64,000 nt of DNA, taken from NCBI RefSeq assembly GCF_024586915.1, contig NZ_JANBVS010000002.1:248001-312000 (forward strand), written 5' to 3'. Below, piece by piece: positions 25,430 through 34,910 of the stretch. The stretch comes from Bradyrhizobium sp. SRS-191 (GTDB lineage Bacteria > Pseudomonadota > Alphaproteobacteria > Rhizobiales > Xanthobacteraceae). The notes below the pieces were generated by a model. That model was not told where the DNA came from, did no database searches, and saw only the letters and a program-made list of their open reading frames with translations. A program made the translations under genes and the position numbers. Numbering within the stretch: the stretch's first letter is position 1; every line of letters starts with the position of its first letter.

Positions 25430-26307
25430 GGGCCGCGCAGCCGGCTCGCCAGCCTCTCGCGCTTGCGCGCGCGCAGGATGCGGTAGGAGAGGCGGCCGTC
25501 GGTCATGGCGACCTGCATCTCCGAGCCGGGGCGGGCCATGATGAGATCGAGCACGCGGGCATCGGATTGCGCCGTGACATCATCCGTCTCGGCCGGCGCC
25601 GCGGCGCCGAAGCCTGCGAACTGCGCCTCGCCTTCGGCGGCGCGGGCCAGCATCACATTCGTCGTAATATCGCGGTCGCCGAGCACGTCGAGCCCGCAAG
25701 CGCCCATCTCGGCACGCCGCGCCATCACGTCGTCGCGCTCGAACACGTCGGTGTAGAGGAACGTACCGCCCGGCCGCAGCACCCGCGCCACCTCCGCGTA
25801 GAACCGCGCGACGTGCGGATAGCAGTGCGAGCTCTCGACATTGGTCACGACGTCGAAGCTCTGGTCGGCGAACGGCAGCTGCTCGGCGTCGCCCTCGAGG
25901 AAGCGGCTGCGCGGCGCATCGACCGCGCGGCGACAGAAAGCGATGTTCTCCGGCGTGAGGTCGATGCCGGTGACCTCGTGTGGCTTGAAGTAGTTCAGCA
26001 GCGTGTGCACGGTGCCGCCGCGGCCGCAGCCGATATCGAGCACGTCGCGGCCGGCGAGATCGGTGTCGCCGACCAGTTCGAGGATGAGCCGCACCGAGCT
26101 GGCATTGACGGCATCGGGCCTGGGCAGCAGGCGGGCTTCATCCTGCCCCGACGGCAGGTAGCCCCAGTTCATGAACAGGCTGACCTCGCCGAATGGCAGC
26201 CCGTCGACGCGCCGGTTCCAATAGCCGTAGAAGCGCTGGATGCGCGACTTGAAAGCCTCGGGCTCAGTCGCCTTGTCAGGCAGGTCGTAGGCGTCGTGGT
26301 CGGACAT
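25417..26307 (-). CDS. SAM-dependent class I methyltransferase, cluster tailoring (last gene)
   Basis: 296 residues. SAM motif I 'VLDIGCGRGGT' lies near residue 90, motif II region 'VTGIDLTPENIAFC' follows, then 'FDVVTNVESSHCYPHVARFY' (core NVESSHCYP) and 'LRPGGTFLYTDVF'. The N-terminal marker 'FMNWGYLPSGQ' is shared with the gene upstream, so the two are paralogues. The family includes small-molecule O-methyltransferases acting on lipids and polyketides. In this operon it could methylate one of the two beta-hydroxyls made by the KR domains or the terminal amine. Last gene of the operon; converges on the formyltransferase. Confidence 0.88.
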   Translation of the reverse strand: MSDHDAYDLPDKATEPEAFKSRIQRFYGYWNRRVDGLPFGEVSLFMNWGYLPSGQDEARLLPRPDAVNASSVRLILELVGDTDLAGRDVLDIGCGRGGTVHTLLNYFKPHEVTGIDLTPENIAFCRRAVDAPRSRFLEGDAEQLPFADQSFDVVTNVESSHCYPHVARFYAEVARVLRPGGTFLYTDVFERDDVMARRAEMGACGLDVLGDRDITTNVMLARAAEGEAQFAGFGAAAPAETDDVTAQSDARVLDLIMARPGSEMQVAMTDGRLSYRILRARKRERLASRLRGPHRG

Positions 26308-26319
26308 AGGGTGGTCTCG

Positions 26320-27219
26320 CTACAGCTCGATGCAGTTGGCGACCTTGCGCAGGCGAAGGATGCGATATTCGAAGCGGCCGTCCTCGATGCTGTCAAAGAA
26401 CTCGGAGCCTTCCGGCGCGAGGAAGTAGCTCATCAGGGCGGCGCGCGTCGGGTCGGCCGCGTCGGCCTCCTGCGCATTGAAGGCACGCAGCTGCACCTGC
26501 GCTGCCTCGCGCCGCGCGGCCAGCACGTTGGCGGTGATGTCGCGATCGGCCGCGATGACGAAGCCGTTGGTGGTGAGGAAATCGCGCGCATGCGCGAACT
26601 GCGCCGGCTGCAGCAGGTCGGTATAGGCGAAATGGCCGCCGACCCGCAGCACGCGATTGACCTCGCGGTAGAAGCGGTCGATGTCCGGATAAGCGTTGGA
26701 CGATTCGATGTTGGTGACGAGATCGAAGGTGCCGTCGCCGAAGGCGAGGTCCTCCGCGTCGCCCTGGAAGAAGCGCAGGCGCGGATCGGCGTGGGCCTGA
26801 CGGCAATGCGCGATGCTCGTCGGGTTGATATCGACACCCGTGAGGCTGCGCGGCGAAAACCGCGCGGCGAGCGCCGCCAGCGTGCCGCCACGGCCGCAGC
26901 CGACGTCGAGCACGTCGAGACCATCGACGCCGAGCGGCCCGAGCAGCTCCAGCACCAGCCGCACCGCGTGGCGATCGAGCATCGCGGCCGGCAGACTGCC
27001 GCTCCAATCGTCGGGCCGGCCCTCGACCGGCAGGTAGCCCCAGTTGAAGAACTGCACATAGCCATCGAGGCTGCCGTCGGAGAGATAGGTGTTGAGACCA
27101 TTGTAGAAGTCGATGACGCGCGACTTCAGCTGCGCCGGTGCAACGCCGAGGCGGTCGCCAAGACGGTCGCCAAGACGGTCGCGAAGACCGGCAGGCGGGA
27201 TGGCATCGTGCGAGTTCAT
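26320..27219 (-). CDS. SAM-dependent class I methyltransferase, paralogue of the next gene
   Basis: 299 residues. Motif I is 'VLDVGCGRGGT' near residue 105, followed by 'LTGVDINPTSIAHC', 'FDLVTNIESSNAYPDIDRFY' (core NIESSNAYP) and 'LRVGGHFAYTDLL'. It shares 'FFNWGYLP' and the whole layout with the downstream methyltransferase, from which it is separated by 12 bases. The N-terminus contains three LGDR units from a 12-bp DNA repeat. It starts inside the end of the bimodular NRPS (4-bp overlap). Role probably O- or N-methylation of the peptide. Confidence 0.88.
   Translation of the reverse strand: MNSHDAIPPAGLRDRLGDRLGDRLGVAPAQLKSRVIDFYNGLNTYLSDGSLDGYVQFFNWGYLPVEGRPDDWSGSLPAAMLDRHAVRLVLELLGPLGVDGLDVLDVGCGRGGTLAALAARFSPRSLTGVDINPTSIAHCRQAHADPRLRFFQGDAEDLAFGDGTFDLVTNIESSNAYPDIDRFYREVNRVLRVGGHFAYTDLLQPAQFAHARDFLTTNGFVIAADRDITANVLAARREAAQVQLRAFNAQEADAADPTRAALMSYFLAPEGSEFFDSIEDGRFEYRILRLRKVANCIEL
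27152..27187. repeat. 12-bp minisatellite inside a methyltransferase gene
   Basis: Three tandem copies of cggtcgccaaga (the last with one change) encode the repeated LGDR near residue 14-25 of the methyltransferase on the minus strand. The tract lies outside the catalytic fold, so copy number could vary freely. Confidence 0.75.
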
Positions 27220-30200
27220 CGGAGGCTCCGCCTGCGGTCGACGAGGGCATGGCGGCGGCGCTCGGCGCGATCGTCGACATCCTGAGTTTCAGCTGCCGCG
27301 GCCTTCTCCTCGGTCGTGAGCCTGGCCTGGTCGGCGATCGTGGTGGCGCGAAACAGGTCGATCAGCGCAAGCTCGCGGCCGAAATGGCTGTTGATGCGAT
27401 GGAGCAGGCGCACCAGCAGCAGTGAGTGGCCGCCGGCATCGAAGAAGTTGGTGGTGCGGTCGATGCGCTCGCGCTGCAACAGCTCCTGCCAGATCGCATG
27501 GACCGCATGCTCGGCGTCACCGGCCGGCGCTGCCGCCTCATTCATCTCGGAGGCGGCTGCGATCGGCGGCAGCGCGCGACGGTCGATCTTGCCGGTGCGG
27601 GCCAGCGGCATCCGCTCGATCACCGCGATCTGGGCGGGGATCATGTACTCCGGCAGCAGCCGGCCGAGATGCAGCTTCAGCTCGGGCCCGATACTGCGGC
27701 CGAGCGCGGTCTGCAGCGGATCGTTGGACAGCTCGGCCCATGGCTTCGTTGCCCGCGAGACCTCCAGGGGCGAGACGGGACGAGGGCTGCCTTGCGGATA
27801 CATCAGCACGTCGAACACGCCGTCGCCGGCACGCTCGGACAGCGCAAATTCCACCGCCAAGCCAGCGGCAGCCGCGGCCTGCGCGAGCTGCTCGGGATGC
27901 AGGGCCGGGGTGGGCGGCGGCGCATCGGGATCGATGGAGGCAAGCAGCTCAAGATCGTCCGTCAGGCGGCCGTCAGGCACGCCGGTGATGCAAACCGATC
28001 CATGCGTATGCGCGGCAGCGATCATCGCGGTGACCGGATCGGCGGCATCGAGTGTGGTCCAGGCCATCCTGACGGCGGGAGGCGACGAGTGAGTGGCACC
28101 CGTCTCGAGCTCCACCTCGTAGCGGTACTTGGTCAGCTCATTGGTCGCCATGCCGCGCTTGGCGACGAGCCGGACCGTTGCGCCATGCGCGGCGGCGACG
28201 TTGGTGAAGAAGGCAGGATCGAGCACCAGCTCCTTGTCGAAGCGGATGCGATTGGCGGCGCGGGCGAGAATGGCGGGTCCGCCGAGCGCATGCTGCCGCG
28301 CCTCGACGGAGACGGCGAACAGGCGCTGCAGGGGCAGCGACCTGATGTCGCCGAGATAGATCCGGCCTGATGGCGCGAGGCAGGCGAAGACGCCGTCGAG
28401 CACGCGGCGCAGATAGTCCCGGCTCGGGAAGTACTGGACGATCGAATTGAGGATGACGAGATCGAAATGCTGCAGCGGCAGGCCGGCGAAATCATCGGCC
28501 TCGCGCTGCTCGATGGTAACGTGGCTCCAGCCGTTGCGGCGCACGAGTTCGCGGGTGCCGGCCACCGCCGGCGGAGAGAAGTCGGTGCCGTGATAGGATG
28601 CGACCACACCGGCAAGGCCGCGCAGCAGCAGCCCGGTGCCGCAGCCGATTTCCAGGACGCGGCGCGGCTTCAGCGCCAGCAGCGCCTCGGTCGTCCTGGC
28701 CTGCCATTCGCGCATCTCGGCGACTGCGATCGGTCGGCCCGTGTAGCTGTCGTGCCAGCCGGCAAGATCGGCATCCGCCGCATCGGCGGCAGGAGCATAG
28801 GTGATCTCGTACAATTCGCGCCAGTCGGAGACGAACGCCTGGCCATGCTGCTGGTGCTGCACGGTCGCGATGTCCGGCTTGAGCGTGACGAAGGCTTCGA
28901 GGAACTTGTCGTCATCTGCCGTCCGCACGACGACGGCGGCCTCGGCGACCGCGGGATGACGGGCGAGCGCGAGCTCGATCTCCTCGATCTCGATGCGGTG
29001 GCCGCGGATCTTGACCTGATTGTCGCGCCGCCCGACGAACTCGATATTGTCATCCGGATCGAGCCGCACGAGATCGCCGCTGCGATAGAGCCTGGTGCCG
29101 TCGGCCGCCGTGACGAAGCGAGCCTCGGTCGCCTCGGTGTCGCCGAGATAACCGCTGGCGAGCCCGTTGCCGCCGATGCAAAGCTCGCCGGGCATGCCGG
29201 CCGGGACGGGCCTGAGATCGGCGTCGAGAATGCGGCAGATGACGCCCGGCAGCGGCCGTCCGATCGGCACGGTCGCGGCACGCTCGGTGAGCTCCGCGAT
29301 CGGATGGAACGTTGCGAAGGTCGTGGTCTCCGTCGGCCCATAGACGTGCAGCAGGCGGGCCGGCGGACCGGCCGCGAGCACGCTGCGGACATGGTCGGCA
29401 TTGACCGCCTCGCCGCCGAACAACACGAGCCGCAGCGATGCGAAGGCTGCAGGCTTCAGCTGGGCGACCTGGTTGAACAGCGCCGTGGTGAGGAACATGA
29501 CCGACATCGCACGCGCCTTCAGACATCGTGCGAGCGCATCGGGATCGAGCAGGGTCTGCTTGTTGACGAGAACGATGCAGCCGCCATTGAGCAGCGCGCC
29601 CCAGATCTCGAACGTGGCGGCATCGAACGACAGCGGGGCGGCCTGCGCGATGCGATCGTCAGGCCTCAGCGCGGCGTAGTCGGTGTCGAGAACGAGATTG
29701 GCGACTGCGCCCTGCGGCACGAGGATCGCCTTGGGCGTCCCGGTCGAGCCGGAGGTGAAGTTGACATAGGCCGGGCTGTCGGCGCCGATCAGATCCGGCG
29801 CGGGCAGCGCCGCGCGGATGCGCTCGTCCATGTCGCCCGGGATCACGATGCCGAGCGATTCATCGATCCGCCTGAGCACGTCGCGAAATGCGGCCGTGGT
29901 GATGACATGGCGGACACCGGCCTGCGTCAGCATCAGCGTAAGCCGTGCCTCGGGCAGGGCAGGATCGAGCGGCAGATAGGCGCCGCCGGCGCGAATGACG
30001 GCGAGCAGCATGACAATCGTTTCGATGGAGCGATCCGCGGCGATGCCGACGATGTCGCCAAGCTCGACGCCGGCTGCGACCAATTGCTCGCCGAGCACGC
30101 GGCTCGCTGTGTCGAGCGCAGCGTAGCTCAGCGCTCGGCCGTCATCGCCTTCGACGGCGATACGATCACCATGCGCCGTCGCGATCGCCTGGAAGCGGAT

Positions 30201-33200
30201 GGCCAGCCCGGCACTGCCGCTCGGCAGCGCGCGCGGCCGCTCCAACGCCCGCTGCTGCATCTGCAGATCAGACGGCAGCGCCAGGACGAGCGAGGCCAAG
30301 GGAGCGGCGGGTGCGTCCAGCGCGGCCGTCAGCAGCGTGGTGAACTGCGCAGCGAGACGTCTCGCTGTGGCCGCCGTGAAGAGATCGGTGGCATAGACCA
30401 GCAGACCCTCGATGGCGCCGTCGCGTTCAAACAAATGAGTCTCGATGTCGAACCGCGTGGTGCGGATGTCCACCGGGAATGGCGAAGCTTCGATGCCGGG
30501 CAGAGCGAGGCGGTCGTCGGTCGCGTTCTGCAGCGCGAATGCGACCTGAACCAGCGGATTGCGGGCGGGATCGCGATCGGGATGCAGGCGTTCCACCAAC
30601 TGCTCAAATGGCATGTCCTGGTGCTGGTAGGCCTCCAGCGCGACATTGCGCACGCGCGCGATCAGCGTTTCGAGCGACGGCGTGCCCGACAGGTCGAGCC
30701 GCAGCGCCAGCGTGTTGACGAAGAAGCCGATCAGATCCTCAGTCTCGTGGCGGTGGCGATTGGCGATCGGGCTCGCCACCGCGAAATCCTCCTGTGCGCC
30801 GGCGCGGCCGATGACGGCGCCGTAGATCGCGATCAAAATCATGAAGGGAGTCGCATTGCAGCGCTCGGACAGCGCTTTCAGGTGCGCCGTCGTCTGGGCG
30901 TCGATGGTGATCGGCACGATGCCGCCGCGATAGGACTGCCTCGTCGGACGGCGACAATCGAGCGGCAGGCGCAGCTCGGGCAGATCGGCAAGGCGGGCCG
31001 ACCAGGCTTCGAGCTGCTCACGCGCGCGAGCGCCGGAAAACCAGTCGCGCTGCCATGTTGCGAAATCAGCGTAACGCAGCGGCAACGGACGCAATGTGGC
31101 GCCGCTCATCAGCAGCGACAGCTCGCGCGCCAGCACGGTGAGCGACCAGCCGTCGCAGGCGATGTGATGCATCACCAGCGCTAGCACGGCGCTGTCGGTG
31201 GCGATCCGGACGAGCGTGGCGCGCAGCAGCGGCGGTTGCGTCAGGTCGAAAGGCTCGAGCGCCGCCTCCGCAACCAGCGCGCGCGCCTGCTCGCTGGCGT
31301 CCGGTCGATCGCGGAGATCGACCAAGTGCAACGGACAGCGCATCGGCTGCAGGGGCTCCTGCACGGATTGCCCGTCGCACTCCACCATCCGGCTGCGCAG
31401 CGGCTCGTGGCGGGCGATGATGGCATCGAGCGCGAGCTGGAGTGCGGCGATGTCGAGCGGCCCATCGAGCCGATAGGCGATCGGCACGTTGTAGCCGGCC
31501 GTGCCCGGGTCAAGACGTTCGAGAAACCAGAGCCGCTGCTGCGCAAAGGACAGCGGCGCGGCGCCAGGCGCGGCCCTGCCGGCGATCACCTCGCGGACCG
31601 GCGCCGTTGGAGCGCTCAGCGCGATGGCGGCGGCGAGCAGGCGCGGCGTCGGCTGCTCGAACACGAGCCGCAACGGCACGGCGAGTCCGCGCCGTTGCGC
31701 CAGCTGCGAGATCACGCGGGTGGCGAGCAGCGAATGTCCGCCATGCTCGAAGAAGTCGCTGTCGCGCCGGATCGGGTGGGCCAAGAGCTGCGACCAGATC
31801 GCGATGATCTCGGCTTCGAGATCGCCTGCTGCGTCGTGATCCGTCAGGAGCGTCGGTGGCGCCAGCGTGATGAGACGCAGCGCCGCCCGGTCGATCTTGC
31901 CGTGATCGCTGACCGGCATGCGCGCAATCTGCGTGATCCGGGATGGGATCATGTAGTCCGGCAGCTCCTGTCGCAGCCAGCGCAGGACGGAAAGGGGCTC
32001 GGTGCTCTCATCGTCGAGGGTGACCAAGGCTTCCAGAGACTTCTGCTCGCCGTCGCCGCGCACGATGACGGCCGCCTCAGCCACGGCCGGATGTCGTGCA
32101 AGCGCCAGCTCGACTTCCTCGACCTCGATGCGATGGCCGCGGATCTTGACCTGGTTGTCGCGGCGGCCGACGAACTCGATGTTGTTCTCGGGATCGAGCC
32201 GTGCGAGATCGCCGCTGCGATAGAGCCTGATGCCATCCCGGGCGGTGACGAAACGAGCGTCGGTGGCGGCGGAGTCGCCGAGATAGCCGTTGGCGACGCC
32301 GTTGCCGCCTATGCAGAGTTCGCCTGGCATGCCGGCTGGGACTGGCCTCAGCTCGGCATCGACGATACGGCAGATCACGCCGGGCAAAGGGCGTCCGATT
32401 GGCACGGTGGCCGCACGATCGGAGACCTGCTCGACCGGATGGAAGGTCGCGAAGGTCGTGGTCTCCGTCGGCCCGTAGACGTGGAGCAGGCGGCCGGGGG
32501 GACCTGCCGCGAGCACGCTGCGGACATGATCCGCGTTGACCGCCTCGCCCCCGAACAGCGCGAGGCGCAACGGCGCCAATGCAGCAGGCTTCGACTGGGC
32601 AAGCTGGTTGAACAGGGCCGTGGTGAGGAACATCACCGAGATCGCGCGATCCTTCAGGTCGCGGGCGAGCGCCTCGGCATCGAGCAAGGTGTGCTTGTCC
32701 ACCAGGACGATGCAGCCGCCATTGAGCAGCGCGCCCCAGATTTCGAAGGTCGCAGCATCGAACGAGAGCGGCGCGGCCTGGGCGATGCGATCCTCGGGCG
32801 TGAGCGCGGCGTAGTCGGTGTCGAGCACCAGGTTGGCGACCGCGCCCTGCGGCACCAGGATCGCTTTCGGCGTGCCGGTCGAGCCCGAGGTGAAGTTGAC
32901 ATAGGCCGGGCTGCCGGCCCCCATCAGTTCGGGTGCGGGCAGCGACGCGTCGGCGACCTCGCCCGAAGCATCGTCTGCAACAACAATCTCGAGAGAGACT
33001 TGAACTCCGATGAAGACGTCGCGCAGCCTGGCTGTGGTGACGATATGGCGAACACCGGCTTGCTTCAGCATCAGTTCGAGCCGCGCCGGCGGCAGCGCCG
33101 GATCGAGCGGCAGATAGGCGCCGCCGGCACGGATGACGGCAAGCAGCATCACGATGGTATCGACCGAGCGCTCGGTGGCCACACCGACGATATCGCCGAG

Positions 33201-34910
33201 ACCGATACCGGCAGCGACCAGCCGTTCACCAAGGGTGCAGCTGGCGAAGTCGAGTGCGGCATAACTCAGCGTCCGGCCGTCATCGCCTTCGACGGCGATA
33301 CGCTGGCTCTGCGCGACAGCGATCGCGGCGAAGCGGGCGGCGAGTCCGGTGTCGCCGCCGGGCAGCGCGCGTGGCCGCTCCAGCAGTTGCCGCTGGGCCA
33401 GCAGATCGGCCGGCGAGTCCAGCGGCAGGTCCGCAACGTGACTCTCGGGTGTAGCCAGGCAGACATCGAGCAGATGGACATAGCGGCGTAGCCAGCGCGC
33501 GGCGCCGCGGCGCGTAAAGCTGTCGCTGCGCGCGGTGAGCATCAGCCGCAGGCCGTCCTGATCGGCTGTGTCGCTGTCCGTCAGCTTAATCTCGCTGTCG
33601 GGAGCGGGTTCCAGCAGGGCCGACGTGGCGTGGCCGGCGAGCGGCCAGACGTGAAGTTCGAGATCGAAGCGGGTGGTGCCGCGCTCAAAGCCGATGGTGC
33701 TGACGTCAATGCCGTCCAAGGCGAGCGGCGTGTCGGGGGTGGCCTGATAGGCGAAGCTCGTGAGCGCGGGATCAGCGAGCAGGGCGGAGAGCGACGGTTC
33801 GCTGGTCGCCTCATCGCGCGAGGCGTCGAGCGCAGCAGCGAGATCGTCATGAACCTGGCCGAGCAGATCGACAAAGCGCATCGTGCTGTTGAAATCGGCG
33901 CTGACGATCAGGGTGTCGACATGGAAGCCGATCTGCTCGGCCAGCGCGGCATCGCGGCGACCCGCGGCCGGCACTGCAATGACTGGCGTCGGGCTTGCCG
34001 ATAGACGGGCAACGAGCAGCATCTGGACCGCCAGCAGCGTGGTCGCGACGCTGGTCCGGTGCTGACGGGCGAAGGCGCGCAAACGCGCGTGCAAGCGGGA
34101 CGGAACTCGTGCGGCCAGCGTGTGGCCACCGAAGCGCCGGCCGCTCGGGCGGATCGCGTCGTGCGGCACCGGCGCGGGGCTTGCGTCCGGCAATCGCGCC
34201 GGTGCGGTCCTGCGGACAGTGACCGAGGGGGGAGCCATGACAGGGCGGGGCGGGACTTGCCACGTCTGGTCATTCAGCCGCGCGTGATAGGCCGACGCCA
34301 GATCGCGGCAAAACACGGCGTGCGACCAGCCATCGGTGACGATGTGATGGATCAGGTGAATGAGGACGTGATCGTCTTCGGCGAAGCGGATCAGAGCGGC
34401 CTTGACGAGCGGCGGCTGATCCAGCGCGATCGGCTGTTGTGTGAGGCGAGAGGCGAGATCGCGCGCGACGGAGTCGCGCTCATGGCGGGCGACCTCCGAA
34501 CGATCAAGGCTCGTGATCTGAAATCGACAGGCTGCGGCAATGAAACGAACGGGCTCGCCATCGACGTCATGAAAACCGGTGCGCAGGGCATCATGTGCGG
34601 CGACGACATCGCCGAAGGCGGCTTCGAGGGCGGGGACGTCGAGACGGCCCGTCATGCGATAGGCCGCCGAGACATTGTAGAGGGCCTCGTCGGGCGCAAG
34701 CCGGCTGGCAAACCACAGTCGCTTCTCAGCAGCCGAGAGGCGCGACGCGTCACGCAGATGAGCGATGATGTCGGTCCGGTGTGCCGCGATTGACTGGCGC
34801 AGCTCTTCGCTCAGCGCGCCCGCAGGGGCGCGAAAGCGCAACTGCTCACCGTCCATGAACAGGACGACGCCGCGGCTCCGAAGCGTTGCGAGAAGGGAGC
34901 CTGCGGTCAC
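27216..34910 (-). CDS. bimodular NRPS: TubC-C-A-PCP-C-A(nMT)-PCP
   Basis: 2564 residues. TubC-type docking domain at 1-52 ('LLATLRSRGVVLFMDGEQLR'). C1 has an intact 'HHIVTDG' (188-194). A1 spans about 525-1010 ('FTSGSTGTPKAI' near 673). PCP1 is 'GGHSLLAT' near 1058. C2 has 'HHIACDG' near 1248. A2 begins about 1555 and carries an inserted N-methyltransferase ('VLEIGCGTG' near 2090). PCP2 is 'GGHSLLLV' near 2493. Both A domains read the ten-residue pocket DAFFLGVTFK, close to known isoleucine/valine codes, and are nearly identical to each other. It should add two aliphatic residues, the second N-methylated. There is no TE, so the chain must move to another protein. Start is GTG inside the stop of the A-PCP gene. 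Confidence 0.95.
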   Translation of the reverse strand: MTAGSLLATLRSRGVVLFMDGEQLRFRAPAGALSEELRQSIAAHRTDIIAHLRDASRLSAAEKRLWFASRLAPDEALYNVSAAYRMTGRLDVPALEAAFGDVVAAHDALRTGFHDVDGEPVRFIAAACRFQITSLDRSEVARHERDSVARDLASRLTQQPIALDQPPLVKAALIRFAEDDHVLIHLIHHIVTDGWSHAVFCRDLASAYHARLNDQTWQVPPRPVMAPPSVTVRRTAPARLPDASPAPVPHDAIRPSGRRFGGHTLAARVPSRLHARLRAFARQHRTSVATTLLAVQMLLVARLSASPTPVIAVPAAGRRDAALAEQIGFHVDTLIVSADFNSTMRFVDLLGQVHDDLAAALDASRDEATSEPSLSALLADPALTSFAYQATPDTPLALDGIDVSTIGFERGTTRFDLELHVWPLAGHATSALLEPAPDSEIKLTDSDTADQDGLRLMLTARSDSFTRRGAARWLRRYVHLLDVCLATPESHVADLPLDSPADLLAQRQLLERPRALPGGDTGLAARFAAIAVAQSQRIAVEGDDGRTLSYAALDFASCTLGERLVAAGIGLGDIVGVATERSVDTIVMLLAVIRAGGAYLPLDPALPPARLELMLKQAGVRHIVTTARLRDVFIGVQVSLEIVVADDASGEVADASLPAPELMGAGSPAYVNFTSGSTGTPKAILVPQGAVANLVLDTDYAALTPEDRIAQAAPLSFDAATFEIWGALLNGGCIVLVDKHTLLDAEALARDLKDRAISVMFLTTALFNQLAQSKPAALAPLRLALFGGEAVNADHVRSVLAAGPPGRLLHVYGPTETTTFATFHPVEQVSDRAATVPIGRPLPGVICRIVDAELRPVPAGMPGELCIGGNGVANGYLGDSAATDARFVTARDGIRLYRSGDLARLDPENNIEFVGRRDNQVKIRGHRIEVEEVELALARHPAVAEAAVIVRGDGEQKSLEALVTLDDESTEPLSVLRWLRQELPDYMIPSRITQIARMPVSDHGKIDRAALRLITLAPPTLLTDHDAAGDLEAEIIAIWSQLLAHPIRRDSDFFEHGGHSLLATRVISQLAQRRGLAVPLRLVFEQPTPRLLAAAIALSAPTAPVREVIAGRAAPGAAPLSFAQQRLWFLERLDPGTAGYNVPIAYRLDGPLDIAALQLALDAIIARHEPLRSRMVECDGQSVQEPLQPMRCPLHLVDLRDRPDASEQARALVAEAALEPFDLTQPPLLRATLVRIATDSAVLALVMHHIACDGWSLTVLARELSLLMSGATLRPLPLRYADFATWQRDWFSGARAREQLEAWSARLADLPELRLPLDCRRPTRQSYRGGIVPITIDAQTTAHLKALSERCNATPFMILIAIYGAVIGRAGAQEDFAVASPIANRHRHETEDLIGFFVNTLALRLDLSGTPSLETLIARVRNVALEAYQHQDMPFEQLVERLHPDRDPARNPLVQVAFALQNATDDRLALPGIEASPFPVDIRTTRFDIETHLFERDGAIEGLLVYATDLFTAATARRLAAQFTTLLTAALDAPAAPLASLVLALPSDLQMQQRALERPRALPSGSAGLAIRFQAIATAHGDRIAVEGDDGRALSYAALDTASRVLGEQLVAAGVELGDIVGIAADRSIETIVMLLAVIRAGGAYLPLDPALPEARLTLMLTQAGVRHVITTAAFRDVLRRIDESLGIVIPGDMDERIRAALPAPDLIGADSPAYVNFTSGSTGTPKAILVPQGAVANLVLDTDYAALRPDDRIAQAAPLSFDAATFEIWGALLNGGCIVLVNKQTLLDPDALARCLKARAMSVMFLTTALFNQVAQLKPAAFASLRLVLFGGEAVNADHVRSVLAAGPPARLLHVYGPTETTTFATFHPIAELTERAATVPIGRPLPGVICRILDADLRPVPAGMPGELCIGGNGLASGYLGDTEATEARFVTAADGTRLYRSGDLVRLDPDDNIEFVGRRDNQVKIRGHRIEIEEIELALARHPAVAEAAVVVRTADDDKFLEAFVTLKPDIATVQHQQHGQAFVSDWRELYEITYAPAADAADADLAGWHDSYTGRPIAVAEMREWQARTTEALLALKPRRVLEIGCGTGLLLRGLAGVVASYHGTDFSPPAVAGTRELVRRNGWSHVTIEQREADDFAGLPLQHFDLVILNSIVQYFPSRDYLRRVLDGVFACLAPSGRIYLGDIRSLPLQRLFAVSVEARQHALGGPAILARAANRIRFDKELVLDPAFFTNVAAAHGATVRLVAKRGMATNELTKYRYEVELETGATHSSPPAVRMAWTTLDAADPVTAMIAAAHTHGSVCITGVPDGRLTDDLELLASIDPDAPPPTPALHPEQLAQAAAAAGLAVEFALSERAGDGVFDVLMYPQGSPRPVSPLEVSRATKPWAELSNDPLQTALGRSIGPELKLHLGRLLPEYMIPAQIAVIERMPLARTGKIDRRALPPIAAASEMNEAAAPAGDAEHAVHAIWQELLQRERIDRTTNFFDAGGHSLLLVRLLHRINSHFGRELALIDLFRATTIADQARLTTEEKAAAAETQDVDDRAERRRHALVDRRRSLR

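Noticed and set aside
28467..31184. 905-codon open frame on the plus strand opposite the bimodular NRPS (also 31236-33491 and 25426-27285)
   Set aside because: Low-complexity Arg/Gly/Asp-rich translations without motifs; they are antisense shadows of high-GC NRPS and methyltransferase genes.
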